A DNA stretch of 64,000 nt from Escherichia sp. E1V33 (GTDB lineage: Bacteria > Pseudomonadota > Gammaproteobacteria > Enterobacterales > Enterobacteriaceae): assembly GCF_004211955.1 (NCBI RefSeq), contig NZ_RHJI01000005.1, positions 186,001 to 250,000 on the forward strand. Reading direction: 5' to 3'. This document shows, piece after piece, positions 41,479 through 54,004 of this stretch. A model generated the notes under the pieces. That model searched no databases, was not told where the DNA came from, and saw nothing but the letters and a program-made list of their open reading frames with translations. A program made the translations under genes and the position numbers. Position 1 is the stretch's first letter, and each line of letters begins with the position of its first letter.

Positions 41479-43923
41479 TTACACCTTTTCAACCTGAACA
41501 AGGTTCGTATGTGATGGATTCCCCTTGGCAAGAGGAGACGGACGTTGAGTGGTCAGTACGTTAATACAACCGCCCTTATCGACACGTTTCGCATCCGGGT
41601 CATACCAGGCACCTTCGCCCAATGCGACCACGCCCGGCATCATTCGTGGCGTCACTTTCGCCTCAATATGGACTTCACCACGATCGTTAAAGATCCGCAC
41701 CTTATCGCCGTTGCTGATACCGCGTTTTTGCGCATCGAGTGGATTGATCCACATTTCCTGACGGCAGGCCGCTTTCAGCACGTCTACGTTGCCGTAAGTG
41801 GAGTGAACGCGGGATTTGTAATGGAAACCCGTAAGCTGCAGCGGATACTGTTTGTTCAGCGGATCCTGATAACTTTCAAAGCCTGGTGTGTAGATCGGCA
41901 GCGGATCGATCACATCGCCCTCCGGCAATTCCCAGGTGGCGGCAATGTCAGCCAGCGCCTGTGAATAGATCTCAATTTTGCCCGATGGCGTGGTCAATGG
42001 ATTAGCCTGCGGATCTTCACGGAAGGCTTTGTAAGCAACGTGATGCCCTTGCGGATCGCGCTTTTTAAAGATCCCTTGTTTGCGGAACTCTTCAAAGGTT
42101 GGCAGTTCCGGAATCGCTTCGCGCGACTGAGCATACAGATGACGCATCCACTCTTCCTGGGTTCGACCTTCTGTAAACTGTTGCTCAACGCCAAGACGTT
42201 TTGCCAGCTCACTGGTCATCTCATAGATGGTCTTACATTCAAAGCGCGGTTTAATCACCTGGTCGTTGAAGATAACGTAAGACATATTCCCGCAGGAAGC
42301 ATCCAGCGCAAAGTCCATCTGTTCGGAGGCAGTGCAGTCCGGCAGCAGGATGTCAGCATATTTCGCCGATGAGGTCATGTGGCAATCGATAACCACAATC
42401 AATTCGCACTTCTTATCATCCTGGAGGATTTCATGAGTACGGTTGATTTCCGAATGCTGATTAATCAGGCAGTTACCGGCATAGTTCCAGATCATCTTGA
42501 TTGGAACATCCAGCTTATCTTTCCCGCGCACACCGTCGCGCAGCGCCGTCATTTCCGGGCCACGTTCAATGGCATCGGTCCACATAAACATGGAAATACT
42601 GGTCTGAATCGGGTTTTCCAGGGTAGGCATTCGCACAAACGGTAAGCTGTATGAACCTTCTCGCGCACCGCTGTTACCGCCGTTAATACCGACGTTCCCG
42701 GTGAGGATTGCCAGCATCGAAATGGCACGCGTGGCGATTTCACCGTTGGCATGGCGCTGCGGCCCCCACCCCTGGCTGATAAATGCCGGTTTGGTGCTAC
42801 CGATTTCACGAGCAAGTTTAATGATTTTATCTGCCGGGATACCGGTAATTTGCGAGGCCCATTCCGGAGTTTTGGCTACACCGTCTGGCCCGTCCCCCAG
42901 AATATACGCTTTGTAGTGACCATTTTTCGGCGCGCTGGCAGGCAACGTTTTTTCGTCGTAGCCGACACAATATTTGTCGAGGAATTCCTGATCAACCAGG
43001 TTTTCGGTGATCATGACATACGCCAGACCGTTAACCAAAGCAGCATCTGTTCCCGGACGAATCGGGATCCATTCATCTTCGCGTCCAGCGCCTGTATCGG
43101 TATAGCGCGGATCGATAATGATCATACGTGCATTTGATTTTTGCCGCGCCTGCTCCAGGTAATAGGTCACCCCGCCGCCGCTCATACGCGTCTCGCCAGG
43201 GTTGTTACCAAACAGCACCACCAGTTTGCTGTTTTCAATATCTGACGGGCTGTTGCCATCGGCCCAGCCGCCATAGGTATAGTTCAGACCTTCGGCTATT
43301 TGTGCGGAGGAGTAGTCACCATAATGGTTCAGATAACCGCCGCAGCAGTTCATCAAACGCGCTACCAGGGTATTTCCCGGCGGCCAGGAACGGGTCATGG
43401 TGCCGCCCAGCGTACCGGTACCATAGTTCAGATAGATGGATTCGTTGCCGTACTCTTTAATCAGGCGCTGCATATTCGTGGCGATGATATCGTAGGCTTC
43501 TTCCCAGCTAATACGCTCGAATTTGCCTTCGCCACGAGCACCGACTCGTTTCATCGGATATTTCAGGCGGTCGGGATTGTAAACGCGGCGACGCATAGAA
43601 CGCCCACGCAGGCATGCGCGCACCTGGTGCAGTCCGTCGTAATTGTCATCCCCGGTATTATCCGTTTCGACATATTTGATTTCACCGTCCACTACATGCA
43701 TACGCAGCGGACAGCGGCTACCACAGTTAACTGTACAAGCGCTCCATATCACCTTTTCGTCTGAATTTGCCGGAGCGACGCTATTAGCAGCGTGCGCAAT
43801 CCGGCTAAAGGGTAATGTTAACGCGCTGCTGGCCATCGCCAGGCCGCCGATCGCTGTCGTTTTTACCAAACCACGGCGACTCACCTCAGCAGCCAATACC
43901 GCATCAGGAATTTTCGTTTTCAT
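41479..43923 (-). CDS. dmsA: DMSO reductase catalytic subunit DmsA (molybdopterin)
   Basis: DmsA reduces dimethyl sulfoxide and related S- and N-oxides at a bis-molybdopterin guanine dinucleotide site, allowing anaerobic respiration. The 814-residue precursor has a twin-arginine leader, EVSRRGLVKTTAIGG, ending near IAHA. CTVNCGSRCP begins the cluster-binding region, and molybdopterin motifs such as NNPGETRMSGGG and SQGWGPQRHANGE follow. The mature N-terminus (ANSVAPANSDEK) differs slightly from K-12. It is the first gene of dmsABC, under an upstream FNR-like site. Confidence 0.98.
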   Translation of the reverse strand: MKTKIPDAVLAAEVSRRGLVKTTAIGGLAMASSALTLPFSRIAHAANSVAPANSDEKVIWSACTVNCGSRCPLRMHVVDGEIKYVETDNTGDDNYDGLHQVRACLRGRSMRRRVYNPDRLKYPMKRVGARGEGKFERISWEEAYDIIATNMQRLIKEYGNESIYLNYGTGTLGGTMTRSWPPGNTLVARLMNCCGGYLNHYGDYSSAQIAEGLNYTYGGWADGNSPSDIENSKLVVLFGNNPGETRMSGGGVTYYLEQARQKSNARMIIIDPRYTDTGAGREDEWIPIRPGTDAALVNGLAYVMITENLVDQEFLDKYCVGYDEKTLPASAPKNGHYKAYILGDGPDGVAKTPEWASQITGIPADKIIKLAREIGSTKPAFISQGWGPQRHANGEIATRAISMLAILTGNVGINGGNSGAREGSYSLPFVRMPTLENPIQTSISMFMWTDAIERGPEMTALRDGVRGKDKLDVPIKMIWNYAGNCLINQHSEINRTHEILQDDKKCELIVVIDCHMTSSAKYADILLPDCTASEQMDFALDASCGNMSYVIFNDQVIKPRFECKTIYEMTSELAKRLGVEQQFTEGRTQEEWMRHLYAQSREAIPELPTFEEFRKQGIFKKRDPQGHHVAYKAFREDPQANPLTTPSGKIEIYSQALADIAATWELPEGDVIDPLPIYTPGFESYQDPLNKQYPLQLTGFHYKSRVHSTYGNVDVLKAACRQEMWINPLDAQKRGISNGDKVRIFNDRGEVHIEAKVTPRMMPGVVALGEGAWYDPDAKRVDKGGCINVLTTQRPSPLAKGNPSHTNLVQVEKV

Positions 43924-44093
43924 AATGGCTCACTCAAGCTTGCTTACGATTGATTCCAGTAACAAACCGTCTTGTGTAATTATTTTCATAGCGGTGCGCT
44001 ATATAGGTTTGTATACATCGAATAATTTGAAAATCAACGGGATAGGTAGATTTTAACTCGAAAGTAGTATTGCGCTTAAGTCAGCTGTAATTA

Positions 44094-44107
44094 TTGTTTG
44101 GTATCAA
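44094..44107 (-). promoter_or_regulatory. FNR-like binding site upstream of dmsA
   Basis: On the minus strand TTGATACCAAACAA matches TTGATNNNNATCAA at eight of ten positions. It differs by one base from the FNR site I recall in K-12 dmsA. Its centre, 177 bases before the start codon, fits a promoter activated from -41.5 with a long leader. Confidence 0.75.
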
Positions 44108-44115
44108 AGGGAGAT

Positions 44116-44143
44116 AAAAAAAGCGCCCGCAGGCGCTTTTTAG
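44116..44143 (-). terminator. Terminator of serS
   Basis: On the minus strand AAAAAGCGCC and GGCGCTTTTT pair with a short TGC loop and end in T7, 19 bases after the serS stop and just upstream of the dmsA control region. Confidence 0.9.
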
Positions 44144-44161
44144 ATTCAGAATAGTTGGATA

Positions 44162-45475
<1,314 letters not shown>

Positions 45476-45544
45476 TTAAATGGGAGATGTGGCCACAGCC
45501 TGCGACCACAGGGATACGGTAACAACATTACCGCAACGATAACA

Positions 45545-46888
45545 TTAACGGTAGCGTTTTATGGGGCTATTTTGATCCTGTTCAGCCAGCCAGGCGAGCT
45601 TTTCGCCAATTTTGCCTTCAAGGCCTCTGTTTGTCGGGAAATAATAGCGCGTTTGTGCTATTTCCGGCGGGAAGTAAACCTCACCGGCAGCATAAGCGTT
45701 TGTTTCATCGTGGGCGTAACGATATTCCTGCCCGTAGCCCATTTCCTTCATCAGTTTGGTTGGTGCATTACGCAGGTGTACCGGCACGTCATAATCCGGA
45801 CGTTCACGGGCATCAGCTAACGCGGCTTTAAATGCGGTGTAGACAGCGTTACTTTTTGGCGCGCAAGCGAGATAAACAATCGCCTGGGCAATGGCCCGTT
45901 CACCTTCTGCCGGACCTACGCGGGTAAAGCAATCCCAGGCAGCAATCGCCACCTGCATCGCCCGCGGATCGGCATTGCCAATATCTTCTGAAGCAATCGC
46001 CAGGCAGCGACGTGCGACATATAAAGGATCACCGCCCGCAGTAATAATCCGCGCATACCAGTACAGTGCTGCATCGGGTGCGCTACCGCGCACTGATTTA
46101 TGCACCGCTGAAATCAGATCGTAAAAGCGATCACCTTTGTTATCGAAACGGGCGCTACGCTCACCAGCAATTTCGGTGAGTAATTCAGGCTTCAGGACAC
46201 GTTTGCCGCTGTGATCAACTTCGGCCATATCCGCCATCATTTCCAGCGTATTTAACGCCCGCCGCGCGTCGCCATTCACCAGTTCAGCAATAGCTCGTCG
46301 CGTCGCGTCTGGTAAAACAATATCCTGCCCGCCATAACCGCGGGTTTTATCTTCCATCGCCTGAGTCAGTACCCGTTCAATATCCTCGGTGGTCAGGGAC
46401 TTGAGCAAATAGACACGAGCACGCGAAAGCAAAGCTGAGTTAAGCTCAAATGACGGGTTTTCGGTTGTTGCACCAATAAACGTGATGGTGCCATCTTCAA
46501 TGTGCGGCAGAAACGCATCCTGCTGGCTTTTATTAAAGCGATGCACTTCATCGACAAACAGAATGGTACGGCGACCGGCATTGCGATTTTGCCGCGCGCG
46601 CTCTATCGCTTCGCGAATTTCTTTCACACCAGAGGTAACAGCAGAAATACGTTCCACATCAGCATTTGCATAACGGGCGATCACTTCCGCGAGGGTCGTT
46701 TTACCGGTACCCGGCGGCCCCCAGAGGATCATGGAATGCAGATGTCCGGCTTCGATAGCGCGCGGCAACGGCTTCCCCGCGGCCAGCAAATGTTGCTGGC
46801 CGATATACTGTGCTAAATTTTCTGGCCGCATACGTGCGGCCAGAGGTTGAAAAGTATTATCCGAAAAATCGAGCGACAGATTGCTCAC
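45545..46888 (-). CDS. rarA: Replication-associated recombination protein RarA (MgsA), AAA+ ATPase
   Basis: RarA acts at stalled replication forks and shares ancestry with clamp-loader subunits. The 447-residue protein has Walker [16 protein letters not shown] (about residues 55-69), Walker [17 protein letters not shown] and sensor phrase [20 protein letters not shown]. The C-terminal tetramerisation domain has [20 protein letters not shown]. It lies ten bases after lolA, so lolA-rarA (with ftsK upstream) is probably one transcript. Confidence 0.96.
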   Translation of the reverse strand: MSNLSLDFSDNTFQPLAARMRPENLAQYIGQQHLLAAGKPLPRAIEAGHLHSMILWGPPGTGKTTLAEVIARYANADVERISAVTSGVKEIREAIERARQNRNAGRRTILFVDEVHRFNKSQQDAFLPHIEDGTITFIGATTENPSFELNSALLSRARVYLLKSLTTEDIERVLTQAMEDKTRGYGGQDIVLPDATRRAIAELVNGDARRALNTLEMMADMAEVDHSGKRVLKPELLTEIAGERSARFDNKGDRFYDLISAVHKSVRGSAPDAALYWYARIITAGGDPLYVARRCLAIASEDIGNADPRAMQVAIAAWDCFTRVGPAEGERAIAQAIVYLACAPKSNAVYTAFKAALADARERPDYDVPVHLRNAPTKLMKEMGYGQEYRYAHDETNAYAAGEVYFPPEIAQTRYYFPTNRGLEGKIGEKLAWLAEQDQNSPIKRYR

Positions 46889-46898
46889 TCAAGTGCCT

Positions 46899-47510
46899 CT
46901 ACTTACGTTGATCATCTACCGTTACGCCTTGCGGCGGGGTGAAGGTAAATTTCGCTGCATCCACAGCCCCATTTTGCTGGGATTTCAGCTGATAACTGCT
47001 GCGTTGATCGTCCTGTTCCACCGCGCTGAACTGATGGATGGTGCCATCACGGCCCACGTTAATAGTGAACTGCTTCAGGTTGCCATTGCTGGTTTTAGGG
47101 GTCAGGACAAAATCATCACCGTTCTGTTTGATGTTGTACTGCTGCCAGTCGCTGGACTGGTTACGAGCGATCAGCATAAATGGCGTATTCCCGGTGGCAT
47201 CTTTAAGCCAGGTCGCCGTAGCTTGCTCAACGAACGGGTTATAGAACCACAGTGTTTTACCGTCGGAAACCAGAATGCTTTCATCAGGTTGGGTCATATG
47301 CCAGTTGAACAAATTAGGGCGTTTGACCCACAAATCACCTTGGCCTTCCTGTACCGCAGCACCGCTGCCGTCAGTTACTTTTTGGGTGAAGCTGGCATGG
47401 AAGCTGCTGACTTTATCCAGGCGGCTTTTCAGATCGCTTGCGGCATCAGCCCAAACGCTGCTTGCTACTAAGCTTGAGAGTAATGCACAGGTGATGGCAA
47501 TTTTTTTCAT
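46899..47510 (-). CDS. lolA: Periplasmic lipoprotein carrier LolA
   Basis: LolA takes mature lipoproteins from LolCDE and carries them across the periplasm to LolB. The start at [20 protein letters not shown] gives the K-12 length of 203 residues with a signal peptide cleaved at VWA/DAA; a second ATG immediately upstream (47513) is in frame. Conserved segments include [25 protein letters not shown] and [13 protein letters not shown]. It is essential in E. coli. It lies between ftsK and rarA. Confidence 0.97.
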   Translation of the reverse strand: MKKIAITCALLSSLVASSVWADAASDLKSRLDKVSSFHASFTQKVTDGSGAAVQEGQGDLWVKRPNLFNWHMTQPDESILVSDGKTLWFYNPFVEQATATWLKDATGNTPFMLIARNQSSDWQQYNIKQNGDDFVLTPKTSNGNLKQFTINVGRDGTIHQFSAVEQDDQRSSYQLKSQQNGAVDAAKFTFTPPQGVTVDDQRK

Positions 47511-47620
47511 CATTGTTCCTCAAATTACGTCACTCCCGATCGGGAGTTCCCTCTACTCTCTATTCCAGGCTAATAATCAGCTTGAGGAAAGAAGAAAATA
47601 CTGAATTTTCAGTTGATAAA

Positions 47621-47664
47621 GTGCCGGATGCAACGCTATTGCGTCTTATCCGGCCTACGATGCA
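47621..47664. repeat. REP (repetitive extragenic palindromic) element
   Basis: GTGCCGGATGCAACG... pairing with ...CGTCTTATCCGGCCTACG is the typical E. coli REP palindrome. A single copy lies between ftsK and lolA, just after the ftsK stop (minus strand), where it may stabilise or end mRNA. Confidence 0.88.
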
Positions 47665-47668
47665 CTTA

Positions 47669-50600
47669 TTAGTCAAACGGCGGCGGTGCCAGAACTTCAC
47701 GATTACCGTTGTGGCCCTGTTCGCTAACGATCCCCTGCGCTTCCATCTGTTCAACGATACGCGCCGCACGGTTATAACCAATGCGGAACTGACGCTGAAC
47801 GCCGGAAATCGACGCTTTGCGTTTTTCAGTGACAAACGCCACGGCCTGATCGAACAGCGGATCCAGTTCTTCAGCGCCATCGTAACCGCCCGCGCCACCT
47901 TCGCTTTCACTGTCGGAGGTGATGCCATCAACATACTGTGGGCGACCACGCGCTTTCCAGTCCTGCACCACAGCATGGACTTCCTGATCGCGAACAAAAG
48001 CACCATGAACACGTACCGGCATGGTTGAGTTCGGTCCGGAGTAGAGCATATCCCCCATACCCAGCAGTGATTCCGCGCCAGCCTGATCAAGAATGGTGCG
48101 AGAGTCAATCTTACTGGATACGGTAAAGGCGATACGGGTCGGAATGTTCGCTTTAATCAACCCCGTAATAACATCCACTGAAGGGCGCTGCGTTGCCAGC
48201 ACGAGGTGAATACCTGCAGCACGGGCTTTTTGCGCCAGACGCGCAATCAACTCTTCCACTTTTTTACCTACCGTCATCATCAGGTCGGCAAATTCATCCA
48301 CCAGCACCACAATGTACGGCTCTTTTTTCAGCACTGGATGCTGGGCATCCATACTGTCACCTGGCTTCCAGTACGGGTCCGGAATCGGACGCATCATTCG
48401 GTCCGCTTCAGCAATTTTTTCGTTATACCCAGCCAGATTACGCACACCCAAGGCCGACATCAGCTTATAACGACGCTCCATTTCATTTACGCACCAGCGC
48501 AAAGCGTTAGCCGCATCTTTCATGTCGGTAACGACTTCTGTTAGCAGATGCGGGATGCCTTCATAAACCGAAAGCTCCAGCATTTTCGGGTCGATCATAA
48601 TGAAACGAACATCTTCCGGCTGCGCTTTATAGAGCATGCTCAGGATCATGGCGTTTACACCCACCGACTTACCAGAACCAGTGGTCCCCGCAACCAGCAA
48701 ATGAGGCATTTTAGCCAGATCGGCTACGACCGGATCGCCTGCAATATCTTTACCCAAAACAATCGTCAGCGGCGATGGGTTATCGCGGAACTTCGCGTTA
48801 TCCAGCACTTCACGCAGATAAACGGTTTGTCGTTTTTTGTTCGGCAACTCCAGACCTACGTAAGGTTTGCCTGGAATGACTTCAACCACACGCACCGCCA
48901 CGGTCGACAATGAACGGGCAAGGTCGCGTGACAGGTTAGAAATACGTGCGGCTTTTACGCCCGGCGCCAGGTTCAACTCAAAACGGGTGATTACAGGCCC
49001 TGGTGAATAATTGACCACATCAGCTTTAATGCGGAAATCGGCCAGCCGTGCTTCTACCAGACGCGCCATTTGCTCAAGTGCAAAGGTATCTACTGGCTCA
49101 ACTTCGCTTGGCGGTGGTGTCAGCAAATCCAGCGAGGGTAGTGGCGTCGTTGGTTTATGCAACGGACGGCTATCACCGTTGCGCATTAGCAACGGATGAA
49201 GCAGAGTATCCTGCGGCGCTACCGGCTGCTGTGGCGGCTGATATTGCGGCTGCGGCGCTACCGGATGCTGCGACGGCTGATATTGCGGCTGTGGCGCTAC
49301 CGGCTGCTGCGACGGCTGATATTGCGGCTGTGGCGCTACTGGCTGCTGCGGCTGATATTGCGGCTGCGGCGCTACCGGTTGCTGCGGCGGCTGATACTGC
49401 GGCTGCGGCGCTACCTGCTGCTGTGGCGGCTGATATTGCGGCTGTGGCGCTACCGGCTGCTGCGACGGCTGATATTGCGGCTGTGGCGCTACCTGCTGCT
49501 GTGGCGGCTGATATTGCGGCTGCGGCGCTACCGGCTGCTGCGACGGCTGCGACTCAACTATGGGCGTAAACAGCGGCTCGTGTGGGCCATCATCCACTAA
49601 CGCTTTCATTGGTGAAAATTCAAAATCATCCAGCGAGAATGGATTTGCCCCCGCAGGTTGTTCACCGGAATAACGTTGCTGTTGGGTTTGGGCAAACTGA
49701 CGAGCCAGTTCAGCCTCTGTCGCTGCATCTTCATCTTCAGGATTAGCTGGCGCATCATGCTGATACTCTTCGCCATAGCGTTGCTGCTGTGCCTGGGCGA
49801 ACTGACGTGCCAACTCATCTTGCTGCATCGCATCGATTTCATCATCGTTATACTGATCGCCAGAATCGTATTGATTGCGCTGCGCTTCGCGAGCTTTCTC
49901 TTCGGCGGCTCGTTGTGAAGGTAGTTTAATGCCATACGATGCCAGTTCACGACGAGTCGGAACACGAATACGCTTTGGTCGTGGTAACTGCGGGCCTATG
50001 CCCTCTTTCACTTGTGGTCGAGGTCCACCGCTATTTGCCAGGCTAAAAACAGGTGCTGCAACCGTTGCGGCGGCTCCCGTCGCCAGTGTCGCTTTCTTCA
50101 CGCCCGATGCCAGCGGCGAAACAGCAGCCACGGCTTCTACCGGAGGGACTGCGGCAGTAGTCGGCGATGACTGAACAGATTTAGCTGACTGAACAGGTCT
50201 AACAGGCTCAGGTTCTTTAACTGGTTCAGGAATAGGCTGATACCAGGCGGCGAGCTGCTCACGTTCGCGCGCACGCTTCTCTTCAACTTCTTCAAAATAG
50301 TAAAGCGGCGGACGCGCAGGTTTTGTTTCTTCAACAACCGGTTCAGGCTCCACAACAGGAGGCTGCTCAAGCGGTTGCGGCTGTTGACGCAACGTCTCCT
50401 GAACGGCTTGCTGCTGGTAGGTTTGCTCAGGTTGGTATGTAGACTGCGCCGCAAAAGTGGATTGCGCCCCTTCGGCTTGCCATGCGTTTTCAGCTACTGG
50501 CTGTTCAGGCACTGGCGCATAATAAGGTTGTTGAACAGGTTGCTCCGCAGCAGGCGCATAATATGGCTGCTGTGACTGCACAGGTTGTTGCGGATAACCT

Positions 50601-51733
50601 TCCGGCGATGGGGCAATGACCGGTTCGCCCGTTTGCGGCCCTGACACAGGCTGCCAGGCCACAGCAGGTTGAGCAGGTGGAACATCAACAGGCGCAACAG
50701 GCGGCGTCTGAGTAACAGGTTCAACCGGAGCAGCCCAGCTTTGCGTCGCCGTGGTAGCAGCAGCTGCCGCAGCAACAGGCCCGGTAATTGGTGCGCCGTT
50801 TAATAATGGATCGTATTCGTCATATTCTGGCTGCGTTGCACGGTTGCCCGAAAAGAGGACATCATCAGGATCAGCGGCTACGCCGCGCGCAGTGTAGGTA
50901 ACGTCGTCTTCATCATCCATCCGCTTACCGGAGAACAATGCAGCGTCTGTTTGTCGCCCCATCGGATTGATGAATTTTTCCGCCAGACGTTTACGACGCG
51001 CTAACGCGCCACGAAGAATACGAGCGCGGCGCGATTCATGCTGTTTGCCGCTCTTCTCGTCTTCATACTCTTCGTCGTCTTCATACTCTTCTTCATCAAC
51101 CCAGGTATCATCGCGACGAGTGCGGTTACTGGCGAAAGTGAGGATGTTTAAAATCCAGCCCCCCAGTTTTTCGGCAATGGTCACCCAGGACCAGCCGGTA
51201 AACAGCGTCAGGCCAGCCGCCCAAACACAGAGTAGCGCAATGGTCCCGCCACTGCTGTGCAACAGCGGTTGCAGCGTTGTGCTTAATAAACTACCGATTA
51301 CACCACCGGAGGCAAAATACCAGATGTCGTCCGCGTTGATTGCCGCAAGGCCGCAGGACGTAAGGATAAGCGCCAGCACGCCAATAATTCGTAGCGAAAC
51401 GGCGAAATAGTCAACGTACTCATCGCTGGACTGATGACGCCAGGCAAACCAACAGCCGCCAACAATAATGACCGGGATGGTGTAAGCCATCACGCCAAAA
51501 ATGAAGAACAGCGTATCTGCCAGCCACGCGCCAGGCGTCCCGCCTAAATTATGGATAGGCTCATGCCAGGCCGTTTGCGACCAGCTGGGGTCCGAAGGGT
51601 TAAAGCTTAATAAGGCTGCCATCAACCAGACGGCAAACAGGACAATAAGGATCAGCAACGCCTCCAAAAGTCGGCGCCCGCTGCTTAACTTTGTCAATGT
51701 GACTTCTTTGTCTTCAGTGTATTCCTGGCTCAA
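47669..51733 (-). CDS. ftsK: DNA translocase FtsK
   Basis: FtsK couples division to chromosome segregation. Its N-terminus joins the divisome, and its C-terminal hexameric motor pumps DNA towards dif and activates XerCD. The 1354 residues are longer than the 1329 of K-12. About four or five N-terminal membrane segments (residues 25-190) are followed by a very long Pro/Gln-rich linker, with an extended QPQYQP repeat at about residues 725-843. The motor domain shows Walker [18 protein letters not shown] and Walker B-like [13 protein letters not shown]. The C-terminal winged-helix gamma domain ([20 protein letters not shown]) reads KOPS sites. A LexA box lies upstream. Confidence 0.98.
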   Translation of the reverse strand: MSQEYTEDKEVTLTKLSSGRRLLEALLILIVLFAVWLMAALLSFNPSDPSWSQTAWHEPIHNLGGTPGAWLADTLFFIFGVMAYTIPVIIVGGCWFAWRHQSSDEYVDYFAVSLRIIGVLALILTSCGLAAINADDIWYFASGGVIGSLLSTTLQPLLHSSGGTIALLCVWAAGLTLFTGWSWVTIAEKLGGWILNILTFASNRTRRDDTWVDEEEYEDDEEYEDEKSGKQHESRRARILRGALARRKRLAEKFINPMGRQTDAALFSGKRMDDEDDVTYTARGVAADPDDVLFSGNRATQPEYDEYDPLLNGAPITGPVAAAAAATTATQSWAAPVEPVTQTPPVAPVDVPPAQPAVAWQPVSGPQTGEPVIAPSPEGYPQQPVQSQQPYYAPAAEQPVQQPYYAPVPEQPVAENAWQAEGAQSTFAAQSTYQPEQTYQQQAVQETLRQQPQPLEQPPVVEPEPVVEETKPARPPLYYFEEVEEKRAREREQLAAWYQPIPEPVKEPEPVRPVQSAKSVQSSPTTAAVPPVEAVAAVSPLASGVKKATLATGAAATVAAPVFSLANSGGPRPQVKEGIGPQLPRPKRIRVPTRRELASYGIKLPSQRAAEEKAREAQRNQYDSGDQYNDDEIDAMQQDELARQFAQAQQQRYGEEYQHDAPANPEDEDAATEAELARQFAQTQQQRYSGEQPAGANPFSLDDFEFSPMKALVDDGPHEPLFTPIVESQPSQQPVAPQPQYQPPQQQVAPQPQYQPSQQPVAPQPQYQPPQQQVAPQPQYQPPQQPVAPQPQYQPQQPVAPQPQYQPSQQPVAPQPQYQPSQHPVAPQPQYQPPQQPVAPQDTLLHPLLMRNGDSRPLHKPTTPLPSLDLLTPPPSEVEPVDTFALEQMARLVEARLADFRIKADVVNYSPGPVITRFELNLAPGVKAARISNLSRDLARSLSTVAVRVVEVIPGKPYVGLELPNKKRQTVYLREVLDNAKFRDNPSPLTIVLGKDIAGDPVVADLAKMPHLLVAGTTGSGKSVGVNAMILSMLYKAQPEDVRFIMIDPKMLELSVYEGIPHLLTEVVTDMKDAANALRWCVNEMERRYKLMSALGVRNLAGYNEKIAEADRMMRPIPDPYWKPGDSMDAQHPVLKKEPYIVVLVDEFADLMMTVGKKVEELIARLAQKARAAGIHLVLATQRPSVDVITGLIKANIPTRIAFTVSSKIDSRTILDQAGAESLLGMGDMLYSGPNSTMPVRVHGAFVRDQEVHAVVQDWKARGRPQYVDGITSDSESEGGAGGYDGAEELDPLFDQAVAFVTEKRKASISGVQRQFRIGYNRAARIVEQMEAQGIVSEQGHNGNREVLAPPPFD
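49205..49560 (-). repeat. In-gene tandem repeat encoding the FtsK Q/P-rich linker
   Basis: Eight near-identical units of 33 to 36 bp encode APQPQYQP followed by PQQ, SQQ or QQ and PV or QV. One unit has lost a codon (QPQQPV) and one reads SQHPV. The uniform DNA sequence favours slippage or unequal exchange, and the region accounts for the extra length compared with K-12 as I recall it. Confidence 0.9.
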
Positions 51734-51811
51734 GAAAGGCTCTCCAGGTTACAGGCGTTTCCTGCCCGATGCTAAAACGGACAACAGCACCAGGTTACCC
51801 CAGTACTGTTG

Positions 51812-51827
51812 CTGTATGGATTAACAG
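51812..51827 (-). promoter_or_regulatory. LexA (SOS) box upstream of ftsK
   Basis: CTGTATGGATTAACAG fits CTGTN8ACAG exactly. It lies 79 bases before the ftsK start in the lrp-ftsK gap. In K-12 an SOS-regulated ftsK promoter (dinH) is known at this place. Confidence 0.9.
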
Positions 51828-51867
51828 GAGTGTAATCAAAATACGCTTATTTTGCACCTGTTCCGTG

Positions 51868-52362
51868 TTAGCGCGTCTTAATAACCAGACGATTACTCTG
51901 CTTGACTTCTTCCATAACAACGTATGTCCGTGTGTCATTGACGCCTGGCAGACGCAGTAGGGTTTCCCCTAGCAGTTTACGATAGGCTGACATATCCGGC
52001 ACGCGTGTTTTCAACAGGTAGTCGAAATCACCGGATACTAAATGACACTCCTGAATTTCTTCAAGTTTTTGCACAGCAGTATTGAATTGTTCAAACACAT
52101 CCGGAGCGCCACGATTCAGAGTAATCTCAACGAATACCAGAAGTGATGCATCCAGATAATGCGGGTTCAACAGCGCCGTATAGCCCTGAATAAACCCTTG
52201 TCTTTCCAGCCGACGCACACGCTCAAGGCACGGCGTTGGGGAAAGTCCCACACGTTTAGAAAGCTCGACGTTAGAAATACGCCCATCCTTTTGCAACTCA
52301 TTAAGAATGTTACGATCGATACGGTCGAGATCTTTGCCAGGGCGCTTCTTGCTATCTACCAT
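51868..52362 (-). CDS. lrp: Leucine-responsive regulatory protein Lrp
   Basis: Lrp is a global regulator of amino acid metabolism, pili and feast/famine genes and binds leucine. The 164-residue protein has an N-terminal helix-turn-helix (RISNVELSKRVGLSPTPCLE at about residues 30-49) and the RAM effector/oligomer domain with CHLVSGDFDYLLKTRVPDM. It is identical in length to K-12. A gap of 134 bases with a LexA box separates it from ftsK downstream. Confidence 0.98.
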   Translation of the reverse strand: MVDSKKRPGKDLDRIDRNILNELQKDGRISNVELSKRVGLSPTPCLERVRRLERQGFIQGYTALLNPHYLDASLLVFVEITLNRGAPDVFEQFNTAVQKLEEIQECHLVSGDFDYLLKTRVPDMSAYRKLLGETLLRLPGVNDTRTYVVMEEVKQSNRLVIKTR

Positions 52363-53883
<1,521 letters not shown>

Positions 53884-53908
53884 TTTTACATATCAGCAAC
53901 AAAAGTAA

Positions 53909-53947
53909 AAAAGGCGACACCATGCGACTATGGGTCGCCTTTATTTT
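53909..53947 (+). terminator. Terminator of trxB
   Basis: AAAGGCGAC and GTCGCCTTT pair around a 14-base loop and are followed by ATTTTTT, about 26 bases after the trxB stop. Confidence 0.85.
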
Positions 53948-54004
53948 TTCCCCGTTGTAACATTGCCCTGCAAAAATTCTGATAACTCACCTGCTAAGCG
54001 TGCA

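Noticed and set aside
49048-49600. Plus-strand ORFs rich in Ala-Ala-Asp-Ile or Arg-Leu-Ile-Leu repeats
   Set aside because: Antisense shadows of the FtsK QPQYQP repeat.
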